From DASQYE01 sp036389675 (lineage in GTDB: Bacteria > Acidobacteriota > Blastocatellia > Pyrinomonadales > Pyrinomonadaceae), in NCBI GenBank assembly GCA_036389675.1, contig DASVWI010000003.1:124001-188000 (forward strand): a stretch of DNA of 64,000 nucleotides. Direction: 5' to 3'. This document shows, one piece after another, positions 39,387 to 48,923 of the stretch; position 1 is the first letter of the stretch, and the number at the start of each line of letters is the position of its first letter. Made by a program: the position numbers and the translations under genes. The notes beneath the pieces are model-generated. The model did no database searches. It was not told the origin of the DNA and saw only the letters and a program-made list of their open reading frames with translations.

Positions 39387-41690
39387 CTAACCGTTCTTTA
39401 TATGCTTCATCCTGCGGGAGACCTCATGTTCAAACCGTTCATATTCGTCGGCATATATAGCAACATCAGCAGACAATTTAGAAGAGATCATCATCCTATT
39501 GGTTTCTAATTCATCGACATCGTCAACCTGAACTGATAAGGCGATTCTCAATACCTTTTTATCTAAAGTAAGGGACAGACCTGTTATATGTTTTATGTCT
39601 TTGTCTCTCCTCTCTAGTAAATTGAAGAAGTTCATGCGATCAAGTGACCCCGGAATTTCATCGAAAGTTTCCACTGGTTCATTGATTACAGAGAAATAAG
39701 ATACAACTGAATTGGAAAAAATAGCTGATGATATATTCTGCTTGAAGAATTTAGCATTAGTAAGGTTGACATGATTTAAAATAGCACCTGAAAGATTTGT
39801 ATCTCTTAAATCAGCTCCAGACAAATCACTACCAGTCAAGTTCGATCCAGCCAAGTCCTTACCTGCAAGCGCACCCTTCGATAATGCAACAAGAAGCGAG
39901 GCTGCGTTCCCTCCAATATACGGACCTATGTTACCTGCCCTGTCTTTCGTGTAATCAATCCATTTCCACAGGGTTCCTTCGTTAGGCTGATATACAACCA
40001 AGAATTTGACAATCAAATGATTAATATGTCCCTTGCCAAACTTTTTAGGATTATCATCTTCAATTTCCTTTATCAATTTGGTCGCAACTAAATAATCAAG
40101 GATCGACTTATGCGAAAAGCTATATCCGCTCCCTCTACGAATTAAGAAAGATGCCGAAAGAAAATCACGCGTATAAGCCTCTAGCTCATCTCTAGGAGGA
40201 TTAATCTCTTTCGCTATGCGTTCAAGGGCTTCTGTATAATTGAGAGTCTTTATATCGCCGCAAAAAATATCCAAGGCTAAATTCTTGAGGGTTGATAAAC
40301 GGGCCTCGTCTCTAAGGAGCAGTGCTCTTCTCTTCAGTATCTTTTGCCGTCTAAGCTCGCTGGAAAGATATAGTTCATACAAGTTATTTAGGGTGATACT
40401 GGTGTCATTCTTTATCAACTCGGGTAAGGTCTTTACTATCATCTCAAGAAGAACAGGCCGTTGGGAAAGGTCGTGTAAATCGGGAAGCCCCAAAATATGA
40501 TTTTTGTAATAAGTCCAGGTCTCTGTAGCTTCTTTGATTAAAGGCACTCTTTTCTTTAAGAACTCTTCAATTTGCTTTTCTTCCCACGGTAATAACTTGA
40601 TTGGCTCATACTCCGCTTCACGTGTTTTAATGATAGCCAGACTAGGGGTGAAGGTCCTCCCTTCTTCTTCGCTGCTTATAAAATACTCAGGTCTACTCGT
40701 TAGGATGACCTTGCTTGCTGGTGCCGTAGCTAATTTTTCAATCTCCTGTAGATTTGCTTCAAGGGTATCGGTATCCACTCTGACCGCCATTTCATCAAAA
40801 CCATCGAAGATGATTAAAAATGCGCCGGCATCATTCATTGCTTTAAATAATTTAAACTTCGGATTCGCGACTCCGCACTCCTCATCTAAAAAGGACGCAA
40901 TCAAGGCTTCAATTTTTAATGTTTTAGTAAAGTCACGTAGGCTTATAAGAATCGGTATTCTGGAGGCATGAGAGTTTTTACGATGCGCGACTGCCAGATC
41001 ATGGGCAAGTTTCAGACATAAAGAAGACTTGCCAGCGCCATATCCACCAAGTATTGCCAAGTGCTGCCTATTACTATTTTTTACAAGCCACTGACGAATA
41101 TAGTCATTAACCTTTTGAATATGGTCGGTCTTACCATTCACATTATGTTCTGCGCTCAGACCGACATAATAAGTCGCGAGAGGGGGGTCAGATGGCCTGT
41201 TAGGATCGGCTTTATCAAACCGATTAATTAAGTCGGATAAATAATCAGTAAAGTCAATAAGCTGTGACAGTTTTTGCGAGTAAGTAAGGATGTTAATTCC
41301 GGCCTGTAGTGCGAAGCCTTTAGCCGCATCGCTCCAGGGAACTTGTGTAATTATCTCGGCCGAGTCAGCCTCCCCAGTTTTTCTGGCCGTGTCCAACAAG
41401 CCTGTAAATTCCATGACACGCTGATTTTGAGCGACGACTTTTCTCTCATTTTTACATTCTATGATTACCCGGTGAACCGAGGATCCACCTGGAAGACGAA
41501 AGGTTGCGAGAACATCTACTTTTTTCTGGCAAATCATGACTCCTTGAATTACGTCAGCCCCAAGTAGTCGATATAAGTCTGCAACCGCGTCTTCAAACCT
41601 CCGACCCTTTTCAACGGAATCCTTGCCTATATCGCTTTTACTTGCCTTACCCGATTTAGAGCCACCTTGCTTTTTGCTCTTACTTGGCAC
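39387..41690 (-). CDS. Mrr-like nuclease - NACHT - pentapeptide-repeat protein
   Basis: 767 residues from GTG 41690 (AAGGAAGG upstream). After a lysine-rich tail comes a restriction-endonuclease-like domain: FEDAVADLYRLLGADV, VDV with D59 and IIECK with E78-C-K80, the intact PD-(D/E)xK layout. NACHT follows (Walker A GGYGAGKSS 215-223, Walker B FLIIFDGFDE 291-300, TSRPEYF sensor). The C-terminal part has pentapeptide repeats (about 615-680; LAGSNLTGSDLSGADLRDTN) and an alpha/beta tail. It is a bacterial NLR-like defence protein in which the nuclease is the expected effector, cutting DNA once the NACHT oligomerises. It resembles 27934-31317 minus the TIR. Confidence 0.82.
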   Translation of the reverse strand: MPSKSKKQGGSKSGKASKSDIGKDSVEKGRRFEDAVADLYRLLGADVIQGVMICQKKVDVLATFRLPGGSSVHRVIIECKNERKVVAQNQRVMEFTGLLDTARKTGEADSAEIITQVPWSDAAKGFALQAGINILTYSQKLSQLIDFTDYLSDLINRFDKADPNRPSDPPLATYYVGLSAEHNVNGKTDHIQKVNDYIRQWLVKNSNRQHLAILGGYGAGKSSLCLKLAHDLAVAHRKNSHASRIPILISLRDFTKTLKIEALIASFLDEECGVANPKFKLFKAMNDAGAFLIIFDGFDEMAVRVDTDTLEANLQEIEKLATAPASKVILTSRPEYFISSEEEGRTFTPSLAIIKTREAEYEPIKLLPWEEKQIEEFLKKRVPLIKEATETWTYYKNHILGLPDLHDLSQRPVLLEMIVKTLPELIKNDTSITLNNLYELYLSSELRRQKILKRRALLLRDEARLSTLKNLALDIFCGDIKTLNYTEALERIAKEINPPRDELEAYTRDFLSASFLIRRGSGYSFSHKSILDYLVATKLIKEIEDDNPKKFGKGHINHLIVKFLVVYQPNEGTLWKWIDYTKDRAGNIGPYIGGNAASLLVALSKGALAGKDLAGSNLTGSDLSGADLRDTNLSGAILNHVNLTNAKFFKQNISSAIFSNSVVSYFSVINEPVETFDEIPGSLDRMNFFNLLERRDKDIKHITGLSLTLDKKVLRIALSVQVDDVDELETNRMMISSKLSADVAIYADEYERFEHEVSRRMKHIKNG

Positions 41691-41741
41691 TTCTTCCTTC
41701 CTTTCTTATCTACAGAATAATCCGTACAACATTCGTATTTC

Positions 41742-42257
41742 TTATTCATGATGTGAACTGATGCTAGGCATGTACCTCGCGAGTACAGCAGCCGGGCGAT
41801 GTCGTAGAGCATCTATTTGTCTTCGGCCTTGGATAAAATGCGTCAGGATATCTTTGGCACTTGAACTGCCTATAATCACAGATATAAGGGCGGCAGGAAT
41901 TGTTATTGCGGCGACTGGCGGCAGCGCGACTGAGACTATTGCTAACGCGACGGTGACTGAAAAAGAGATCGATGTGTGGGCCAACTGGCAATTTATCCTC
42001 TTCTTATCCAGTTGTACATACTTATTAAACTCCAGAACCTCTTGACGCAAATCCTCCATCACATCCTGAGCAACTTCTTCAAACTGCACTATTGACGCAT
42101 ATCTGCGACGCTGATGGTGCCGCCTGATTGCGTCCATTAGTAGCGTTGTGACGCCTGATTCTCGCATTCTTATGAGTTGATCAGGACTTAGTTGCTTCAC
42201 CCAGCTAAAACCAGGTAGTTTCAGCACTCTCGATACTAGTCTCATCCCTACCAGCAT
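41742..42257 (-). CDS. Small two-TM membrane protein, function unknown
   Basis: 171 residues from ATG 42257; ATG 42245 with GGTAGGG just upstream is an alternative. Longer readings up to 42377 would run through repeat cluster C and are rejected. The first 100 residues are helical and charged (HQRRRYASIVQFEEVAQDV); two hydrophobic segments follow (about 98-113 and 116-130: SVTVALAIVSVALPPV, ITIPAALISVIIG), then a basic tail. Small helical 2TM proteins in defence islands are often pore-forming effectors, but no family is recognised. It is 51 bp upstream of the nuclease-NACHT gene on the same strand and might be its partner. Confidence 0.55.
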   Translation of the reverse strand: MLVGMRLVSRVLKLPGFSWVKQLSPDQLIRMRESGVTTLLMDAIRRHHQRRRYASIVQFEEVAQDVMEDLRQEVLEFNKYVQLDKKRINCQLAHTSISFSVTVALAIVSVALPPVAAITIPAALISVIIGSSSAKDILTHFIQGRRQIDALRHRPAAVLARYMPSISSHHE

Positions 42258-42286
42258 GTAATAGTAATAATATTCCTGAAAGCAAA

Positions 42287-42332
42287 TTGGAACCATAAGT
42301 TTGCCAGAGGCAATTGGAAGCATCAGCTTGCC
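42287..42332 (+). repeat. End-type repeat pair, cluster C
   Basis: Sites TTGGAACCATAAGTTTGCC (42287-42305) and TTGGAAGCATCAGCTTGCC (42314-42332), 27 bp apart. 30 bp upstream of the small membrane protein start. The second copy is followed by GACAGTTC, resembling the GCCGACA of the right tip. Confidence 0.65.
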
Positions 42333-42475
42333 GACAGTTCTATTAACAAACGACATCAATCTGTTTGAAAATCTCACTTTGTCAACCGATAACGCTCAGA
42401 CGCCGTTTGATCAAGGCATGAAAGCGACAGCTTAAGCTAGGCTGACATATGTTATCGACCGCATGATTTATATCT

Positions 42476-44128
42476 TCAATCTCTGGTGAATAATTTTACT
42501 ATGACGGGCCAGAGATTTATGACAACTGAAATCACAATAGGAGCTGCCTTGATAACGAAATCCACGATTAAAGATGTGCGTGTTCTTCGCTCATAACAGT
42601 ATTTTAATATTTCAAAGCTCAACTTATCGTCCTTATAGACATTGTCCTTTACTTTATTGAGTGCATCAAATCTCAGCCTTTTAATAGTCGGATAGATGTT
42701 GCTTACAAACATTCTGTATATCAGAGATAACATTATGATAAGGACAATGTAGTTTAAAACATAGGCAAAGTCCCTTGTCGCAAATGTTTCGATGTTCATC
42801 GCAATTTGGATGAATGCGAGTGCGACGACGACGTTGAATACAAAGTGCGCTTTATCAACAAACACAAATCCGCCCCGCTGATCAGGATTTAGCAAATCAT
42901 ATGTAAGAATGCCTTCGTTCGAGGCTACCGCCATAGCCTTTCTCAACTGGATTGACGAACATATCATTACGTGTACTACAAATGGCATAATGATTATCCA
43001 CGTATAGAAGTTGTGAAGCCTGCTGGCCGCAAAGCTCCATGGATGTTCTAGCGAGTCGAATACAAGACCCCATTTAGCTACAGGGTCACCGACGACATAG
43101 GCAGCGAAGTTTGACACCCAGAACAGGGTGCCGAGTGTAACGAGGAAGTGCAGGATGAACTGATATTTTCCGCGCAGCTCGATCATGGTCGTAAGTTTCT
43201 TCAATGGCTCTTCAATAACCCCATTATCGACAACGGCCTTACTATCTCTCATTGAACGGACAGCCTCATAGCATTTCTTAGCCGCGTACAAAGAGATAGC
43301 ATTACCGAGCAACGTCGAGGAAAGTCCGTAATGACTGAATAGACCTATGCCTTGGCTTATATAAAGCACGCCATCTCTTGATGCAGCGGCGTAAAGCGTT
43401 ACGAAATCAACAAGGGATAAAGTCATGCCTATACCGAGCATTGTTGCCGGACTCCTGCGCACAAACTGTTTCGCGGGCGCTCTGAACGGATTTACCATAA
43501 TTCCTATTTTGGTTCTGGGAGGTTCAGCCATAATGGCTTTAGATGGCTCCTTAATAACTTCACGCCCTTCTCGGATTCTGCTAACCCTACCTAAGCCAAG
43601 AAGACCAAACGGATGAAGGTACGCTTTCAACTCTAGATTATCCCTTTGAGCCGCTTCTACGAGTTTTTCTGCGCTTTCGGATTGAACTTCAAGAATGACT
43701 TTTATGCTATTACTCTCTTCTACAGAAACAATACGAACACTACTTGGCGCAACATTTAAAAATGCAGCGATGGCATATTGGAATAACCTCTGATCTCTTT
43801 CATCGAAATCTGAGAGTTCGACGGCAAGGGTTATTTCAATCTTGCTCTTTGTGCTAACAGCCTCCTCACTTTTGTATTGCCGGAGTATCCAAGGATTCTG
43901 TTTATATTCTCTTAGAGTTTTTTCTCCCCAATTTTCTAGATCAGCGCGCTCATGACAAGTTGCACACAGGCAAATTAAATCTTCTGCTTTATGCTCTCTC
44001 GATTTATGCCAAGGGACAATGTGTGCTCGCTCTAAGGGGCAGCCCGCGCCACAGACAGCACAGCGGTGCCCAGCCTCTATGAGGATTTCCCGTGTTATGT
44101 CCGCAGGTATCGCAGGTCTATCTGGCAA
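42476..44128 (-). CDS. HNH nuclease fused to a multi-pass membrane domain
   Basis: 550 residues. Residues 21-62 form an HNH domain with zinc ligands C23, C26, C55 and C58 and catalytic-type H36 (RAHIVPWH) and H59 (LCATCHERAD). Residues about 95-175 are a small alpha/beta domain (IEITLAVELSDFDERDQ, VRIVSVEESNSIKVILEV) of a type that recurs in bacterial STAND and TIR proteins. From about 225 there are at least six hydrophobic segments (for example ATMLGIGMTLSLVDFVTLYA, FILHFLVTLGTLFWV, IVLIIMLSLIYRMF) and a final one near 525-545. A DNA-cutting domain tethered to the membrane suggests action on DNA entering the cell, which is inference. Single gene between clusters C and D. Confidence 0.75.
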   Translation of the reverse strand: MPDRPAIPADITREILIEAGHRCAVCGAGCPLERAHIVPWHKSREHKAEDLICLCATCHERADLENWGEKTLREYKQNPWILRQYKSEEAVSTKSKIEITLAVELSDFDERDQRLFQYAIAAFLNVAPSSVRIVSVEESNSIKVILEVQSESAEKLVEAAQRDNLELKAYLHPFGLLGLGRVSRIREGREVIKEPSKAIMAEPPRTKIGIMVNPFRAPAKQFVRRSPATMLGIGMTLSLVDFVTLYAAASRDGVLYISQGIGLFSHYGLSSTLLGNAISLYAAKKCYEAVRSMRDSKAVVDNGVIEEPLKKLTTMIELRGKYQFILHFLVTLGTLFWVSNFAAYVVGDPVAKWGLVFDSLEHPWSFAASRLHNFYTWIIIMPFVVHVMICSSIQLRKAMAVASNEGILTYDLLNPDQRGGFVFVDKAHFVFNVVVALAFIQIAMNIETFATRDFAYVLNYIVLIIMLSLIYRMFVSNIYPTIKRLRFDALNKVKDNVYKDDKLSFEILKYCYERRTRTSLIVDFVIKAAPIVISVVINLWPVIVKLFTRD

Positions 44129-44427
44129 GAGTAGTTCCCCCCGGAAAGACAGAAGATGTAACCCTAGCGAGGAGGTTTGTAACGTTGAACTGATTAGGTT
44201 GGTCAGGTGAGCGGAAAGCTAGGCTCAAGCGAGGCCAGCCTTATAGGTTAAGAGTATGGAATGCTATAAGAAGTGTAATTATTACGTCAATGCTAATTTC
44301 TGATATAGCTGCAAAGTTAACCAATGGGACATTATAGTTAAATTTCTGATTCCCCTACCCTGTGGAAATTCTAATGTTCCGTGGTGTGCTATATTGATGA
44401 ACGGGACAATACGGTTTAGTGTCTCAT

Positions 44428-44829
44428 TCAAGCCACAATATCTGCGACGACTATTCTACATTGCCGACCTATCGCGAACCCAAACTCATCTATCTGCAAG
44501 CAGAACGCGCGATCTGGGTCATAGCCGAACCGAAGATATGCCTTTGCGCGTAGCAACCAAGCAAAAAACGGATATTCGTCAGAGAGCGCATCCGCGACGG
44601 GATGAGTTGCGATAAGGCCCGCACTTTGAGTGAAATGGTTGCAGTCCTTTGCCGCGTGCATGGTGCTTTGCCGAGCGTGATACGGGAATTTCCCAGAGTA
44701 AAGGTGATGGATTGACCATGCATTGGTGCTACCGAACCGTTTCGGTCGCTGACCTCCTGCGAGCAAAAAGGACGCAATAGCAGGGCCATTCGCCCTCGTG
44801 TCGAGTGGCATACCTGCTGCCCGCGCCAT
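44428..44829 (-). CDS. Small conserved-looking hypothetical protein
   Basis: 133 residues. I do not recognise a named family. Reads like a real protein rather than a shadow: WSIHHLYSGKFPYHAR, HAAKDCNHFTQSAGLIATHP and EYPFFAWLLRAKAYLRFGYD have balanced composition with many aromatic and histidine residues. It starts 18 bp after the stop of the upstream 78-residue gene. The overlapping frame at 44490-44936 is arginine/serine-rich and rejected. Confidence 0.5.
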   Translation of the reverse strand: MARAAGMPLDTRANGPAIASFLLAGGQRPKRFGSTNAWSIHHLYSGKFPYHARQSTMHAAKDCNHFTQSAGLIATHPVADALSDEYPFFAWLLRAKAYLRFGYDPDRAFCLQIDEFGFAIGRQCRIVVADIVA

Positions 44830-44847
44830 GTTGCGTATGTGATTCGG

Positions 44848-45084
44848 TTAAGAGAAATACTTCCGCTTGTTGCCGGGCTCTGGAACGCGATCACAACCGG
44901 GCCAGAGTAGCACTGCCTCCTCGGCCCACCGCACAAAGTCGCTTAAATCTACCTCCACATCCTGGAGAATAGCGTGTTCCGATTCACTCGGAATCTGAGT
45001 GAGCTCCTTCCTGAACCAGCTGCCAAGGTCGTCTAGCTTGCAAGGTTCCAGAAGTCCATTGGGAGATGAAAGATTGTAAGACAA
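44848..45084 (-). CDS. Small acidic hypothetical protein
   Basis: 78 residues, ATG 45084, tryptophan- and acid-rich (LDDLGSWFRKELTQIP, VDLSDFVRWAEEAVLLW). No signal, membrane segment or known motif. It lies 31 bp downstream of repeat cluster D and is followed closely by the 133-residue gene, so the pair could be a toxin-antitoxin-like unit, but nothing in either sequence proves it. Confidence 0.45.
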   Translation of the reverse strand: MSYNLSSPNGLLEPCKLDDLGSWFRKELTQIPSESEHAILQDVEVDLSDFVRWAEEAVLLWPGCDRVPEPGNKRKYFS

Positions 45085-45114
45085 TTGATTGTCCCGTCTC
45101 AGACAGTTTCGATA

Positions 45115-45161
45115 ATTTAAGCACGTTTAGCGAAAGTGCAGGTTAGAAACACCAGCTAGCC
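45115..45161 (+). repeat. End-type repeat pair, cluster D
   Basis: A degenerate site (ATTTAAGCACGTTTAGC, 45115-45131) and TTAGAAACACCAGCTAGCC (45143-45161), with the conserved spacer GAAAGTGCAGG. Same orientation as clusters A-C. Confidence 0.6.
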
Positions 45162-45225
45162 GAAGATACATCATAGGATCCCGCGAGGATAAAGTTTTCC
45201 GATTCTTCCCCGCCGAATTTAATAT

Positions 45226-46362
45226 TTAGGTTAGTGTTGGACCGAAACTATAAATTGGGAAGGTAGGAATGCTACGCCCGTTTGGTTTACGCCCTTCGGC
45301 ATCACTTTGTCTAGCCTCGCGGATTGTCTCCCGTGTTTCCTCGTCGCCGTTTTGCTCTGCTTCTTGAATAAATCGCTGAAGTATTTCGGGCAACTCTTGC
45401 TCCTGATAAGCTAGGATGTAATAGGCATATTGTGTGTGACCTTCTTTTAATTCCTTAGTAAACTCAATTATTCGGTTACATTCCTCAAGATTGATTTTCT
45501 TTGATGATAAACCCGTTACTGTTTTCCAAATATAAGCCAATTTCACAACATCTGGCTCACCAGACGCAAGAACACTGGCTTTACCTTGCAGCAGGACAGC
45601 TCTGGCATAATCACCTGCCTTGTTTTTACATTTTTCGATAAGTTCTTTTAGCTGTGGGTTTGACTCGTTGGCTGTTTTGCGCGAGAACGTTTCAAGCCTC
45701 CAAGCGAAGATATCTAACAGCCAGGCTGCCATTATATTATTACTACGCTCAACAGCAATGGACGCCAATTCAATGTCGTGGGCGTCGCCCTCGTCGCCCA
45801 TACCTTCTGCCAGTATTTCATGCAATACCTCTGCCTCCATCTCATTTCTGAAAAGTATTCTTAACTTCTGATGGAATTCTTCCGGCAGACGTTCCCAGTA
45901 AATAAGCGCCCAAGCCCCAGCCAATGCTCGGAAGTGTTTGTTTTGGTTCGTAAGGTTGTCGCCAAGTTGTTCTAGCAATTGAGTGGGACATTTTTCGTTT
46001 TCACCTGAATAGAGTCCATAGAAAATCTGATTGAGTGCCGCTGTAGCGGGCTTCCACTTACTGATAACAGCTTGGTCACTTAGGATTGCTGTTTTCCATG
46101 CTGGTGCAAATGTGTCCCAATGACTGCTGGCTAACTTACCCATAACATAAGAGAAACCACTAGGGTCTTTTTCTGCCAAGCGGTCACAGAATTCCAGCAG
46201 TGTTTGAGGTGCTTCGTTGATATGTCCCATGAAATATTCCCATGGATGTCGGATAGCGGTTATTTCGTTTACACCCATGTGAGGTTTTTGCGCTATGAGA
46301 AGATCATAGAAGCGCCACAAGTCTGTTGCTGGGAGTGGGTAATACACGAACATTTCACACAC
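45226..46362 (-). CDS. Partner of the nuclease-STAND protein, helical, unknown
   Basis: 378 residues from GTG 46362 (ATG 46353 also possible; no clear ribosome site, consistent with coupling). It starts 8 bp after the stop of the nuclease-STAND gene. Almost entirely alpha-helical, resembling helical-repeat architecture (LNQIFYGLYSG, RALAGAWALIYWERLP, VERSNNIMAAWLLDIFAWRLE), with an acidic C-terminal tail. No catalytic motif is recognised. Helical-repeat partners in STAND loci are often sensors, so a recognition role is plausible but inferred. Confidence 0.65.
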   Translation of the reverse strand: MCEMFVYYPLPATDLWRFYDLLIAQKPHMGVNEITAIRHPWEYFMGHINEAPQTLLEFCDRLAEKDPSGFSYVMGKLASSHWDTFAPAWKTAILSDQAVISKWKPATAALNQIFYGLYSGENEKCPTQLLEQLGDNLTNQNKHFRALAGAWALIYWERLPEEFHQKLRILFRNEMEAEVLHEILAEGMGDEGDAHDIELASIAVERSNNIMAAWLLDIFAWRLETFSRKTANESNPQLKELIEKCKNKAGDYARAVLLQGKASVLASGEPDVVKLAYIWKTVTGLSSKKINLEECNRIIEFTKELKEGHTQYAYYILAYQEQELPEILQRFIQEAEQNGDEETRETIREARQSDAEGRKPNGRSIPTFPIYSFGPTLT

Positions 46363-46370
46363 TTCAGCAG

Positions 46371-48389
46371 CTAGACGCGCTGTTCCATTGCGTACTGTTT
46401 CGAAGAAGGAGATGCGAATATTCTCAGGTAGCTCTTCCCACTTACTGAGGATAGTCCTAGTGGACTACGGCGGAAATAGTTGTAGCTAGGTTCAATGATG
46501 CTCGGCAAAGCATCAGTCACAATCTGAATTGAATTCTCAGTTAAGTGTTGATGTTCGCGCAGTAGATGCTGAGCGATCATCTGTCGCAGATGAAGAGTAT
46601 GCTTCTGATTTGCTAACCGTTTGATCGCAACTGCTAGACTGTCTAAGAAATTATGCCCATTCTCTCTGATTTCTGTTCGCGCCGCTTCAGCTATCGAGGG
46701 ATGCGATGCTTTTAGATGTATTCCCCTTTTGAAAAAATTCGGCTTCATTCTTTCCTTATATTCAATTTGGTAGAATAACGGCCAATATTTACTTCGTGCT
46801 GCGTAATCATCTGTTTTGGCATTACCGGGAAGTCTCAGGGCTTTGTGTAGGATTTTATAAATGGCGGCGAAGTCATTATGCTCTTCGCCTTCTAATGTTG
46901 TCATAAGCATGTAGATAAAGAGTCGTTCCGCGTCCGTAGATGCACGGCAATACCGTTTGATACGCTCCACAGCACCCAGTCTGACGTGTTGAAGCGCTTG
47001 TTCCACATCAGACATTGAGGGTGATGGCGGCAACTCTCCTACGACGAACTGGATTTCTTGTGGTGTTTGGGTTCTGCTCCCAATGAGCTGAGCAATGGGT
47101 TGAAGGTCTTCCCCTGTAATCTTTCCAGAGGCTCCCAGTAATTTCGCAGCAAATTGAGCGAGAGGTGGATCATCCTTAAATGTGTATGATCGGTAGTTGT
47201 CTGGCGTTAAGTGGATGATATTCATCTGTTCAGGAATGGCGCGCTTTCCTTCTCCCGCATGACGTTCGGTTAACCAGCGCTCTAATAACCCATGCCGTGT
47301 AGTGATAAGCAAACGGCAATTGGACTGCCTACCGCCTTCACAGATAGCCTCGATGCAGCCGTTGAGGTCGAAGAAATCATAGGTATGAAGACTATATGCA
47401 TAGTCAGCGTCAGTCATCCCAAATGGGTCTTCGATAAGCACCAACGAATCAGACTGAATCCGTGCTGCGATGAACTCCCAGCGATTCTGCGGAGGAATTG
47501 GCGGACGCAGTCCAAGGCGTTGTGCAAGTTGGCGGGTGCGCTCCTGCATCCCTAACGTAGGCTCGACTGGTGGAATGATGGTAGTAGAGGTTCCAATACC
47601 TAACGGCTCTATCCACTCGACAGGCTTACCTGCTCTATAGTGATTCCATAAGAGGCGTACAGCAGTGAACGTCTTACCAATAGTAGGCGGGCCTGCTATT
47701 ACTGTAAGAGGATTGTCGAGTAGAGAGGTTTTGATCTCAGCCAAGTTGTTTGGAGGGAGGAAACGCTCCTCAGGGGACAGCTTATGCCCTGCTTGTAGAA
47801 ACTCACCTTCACGTAATGGAGCACCTGCATCAATGAAGAATCGCTGCCAAGTGCGATCTCGCAGCAACACTTCTCTATCATTATCTACTAAGGGCGTATC
47901 ACACCTCTGCCATAACGACGCCGCACGTCCGGGCGGTAGAGTTAGAATTTGCGGTCTACCTGATTGCCAGTGCTGTAATTCTTCCGTTAGCACCTGCTGC
48001 AGGCGCATAAAGCGCTCAGGTCTGCAAGCTAGAACAATGATATAGATTTCTAGCTTGGGATAAGCACGAGCGTCTGTGATTTGGGCTTTGAGTCTTTGCA
48101 GAAAGTCTTCGGACTGAACATCCCGATCTGATTTAATTTGAAACCCAATTGCTGATTGTGATAATTGCCCTTCAAGGTAAACGTCAACGCCCCGATCACT
48201 AAGGCTTTCTGGATATTCAATACGTACTGTCTCTGGGAACACGCTTTGACTTTGTTCCAGCCAACGGACTAAGCGGGGGCCGAACTCGCCGCGCCCATGC
48301 ACTCCTTTAAGGAGACGTTCCGCCTCTTGGTTAGTATGGGTAGGCAGCGATAAACAGAAGGCTCTTACAATTTCTGTTAGACCACTCAT
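46371..48389 (-). CDS. PD-(D/E)xK-like nuclease fused to a STAND (nSTAND3-like) ATPase
   Basis: 672 residues, ATG 48389. Residues about 20-130 form a restriction-endonuclease-like fold: RGVDVYLEG with D69 and GFQIKSD with Q84-x-K86 (a Q variant of the E-x-K motif). The P-loop domain has Walker A GPPTIGKT (233-240) and Walker B SLVLIEDPFG (315-324), the DDPFG-like form of the nSTAND3 group, with LLITTRHGLLE as sensor strand. A helical C-terminal half follows. Such proteins are two-gene conflict systems in which ligand sensing by the STAND part releases a nuclease. Forms an operon with the 378-residue helical protein. Confidence 0.72.
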   Translation of the reverse strand: MSGLTEIVRAFCLSLPTHTNQEAERLLKGVHGRGEFGPRLVRWLEQSQSVFPETVRIEYPESLSDRGVDVYLEGQLSQSAIGFQIKSDRDVQSEDFLQRLKAQITDARAYPKLEIYIIVLACRPERFMRLQQVLTEELQHWQSGRPQILTLPPGRAASLWQRCDTPLVDNDREVLLRDRTWQRFFIDAGAPLREGEFLQAGHKLSPEERFLPPNNLAEIKTSLLDNPLTVIAGPPTIGKTFTAVRLLWNHYRAGKPVEWIEPLGIGTSTTIIPPVEPTLGMQERTRQLAQRLGLRPPIPPQNRWEFIAARIQSDSLVLIEDPFGMTDADYAYSLHTYDFFDLNGCIEAICEGGRQSNCRLLITTRHGLLERWLTERHAGEGKRAIPEQMNIIHLTPDNYRSYTFKDDPPLAQFAAKLLGASGKITGEDLQPIAQLIGSRTQTPQEIQFVVGELPPSPSMSDVEQALQHVRLGAVERIKRYCRASTDAERLFIYMLMTTLEGEEHNDFAAIYKILHKALRLPGNAKTDDYAARSKYWPLFYQIEYKERMKPNFFKRGIHLKASHPSIAEAARTEIRENGHNFLDSLAVAIKRLANQKHTLHLRQMIAQHLLREHQHLTENSIQIVTDALPSIIEPSYNYFRRSPLGLSSVSGKSYLRIFASPSSKQYAMEQRV

Positions 48390-48923
48390 AGTGTAATCAT
48401 TATAGCGATATTAAAATACTCACCCGTTTTCTATACGCATCTCTGATTTCAACACGGCCGGTATGGTTAGGTCCAAGCGGAGAGTAACAATTTTATTTCT
48501 CATCGAAAACTGTCTAGAAGGTGGCATAAACGTTCTTATCCAAGACCTCAAGAAGTTTAGTCTTAACTATTTAACAGTAAAGTCCGGTAGAAATCCTTCA
48601 TTGAAAAACACAAGAAGTAAGGTTTTGGTTTTCTTCCTTAAAATTATGTTTCATTCTTGGGGCAATGTGCCTTCTATGGTAACATTTATATAGTCTCAGA
48701 AGTATCATACTCTGGTCGCCAGTGACATTCCCTCGCTCCTGATACATCTGACAAAAGGTTTCTCAAGTTAAGAGTTCCCTTCACTCTTTATTAGGGTAGG
48801 GTGAAGGCTCTTCTTGGAATTCCTAGAGCTGGTGACTATTGGCGGTGGTGGTTGATATGCGTGAAATATTTGCCATCGAACAGCTATCAACCATCTTTTA
48901 GTACCATAAAAAGTAGGGTTTAA
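48390..48923. other. Divergent intergenic region with a hairpin
   Basis: 534 bases between divergent genes. A 76-codon frame at 48463-48693 looks spurious. An imperfect hairpin (CCTTCAC 48778-48784 with GTGAAGG 48801-48807, extended by AAGAG/CTCTT after a bulge) precedes the HEPN gene. No cluster-type repeat is present. Confidence 0.5.

Noticed and set aside
42258..42377. Longer N terminus for the small membrane protein
   Set aside because: It would be encoded by the repeat pair itself (GKLM...P twice), which points to non-coding repeat rather than protein.
44490..44936. 148-codon minus-strand frame
   Set aside because: Overlaps the better-looking 44428-44829 frame; arginine/serine-rich composition and no ribosome site.
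27777..45161. Clusters A-D as integron attC sites
   Set aside because: No GTTRRRY/RYYYAAC core pairs or long imperfect palindromes, and no integrase; the inverted partner beside tns genes fits transposon ends better.
48463..48693. 76-codon plus-strand frame
   Set aside because: No ribosome site, odd composition, no recognisable motif.
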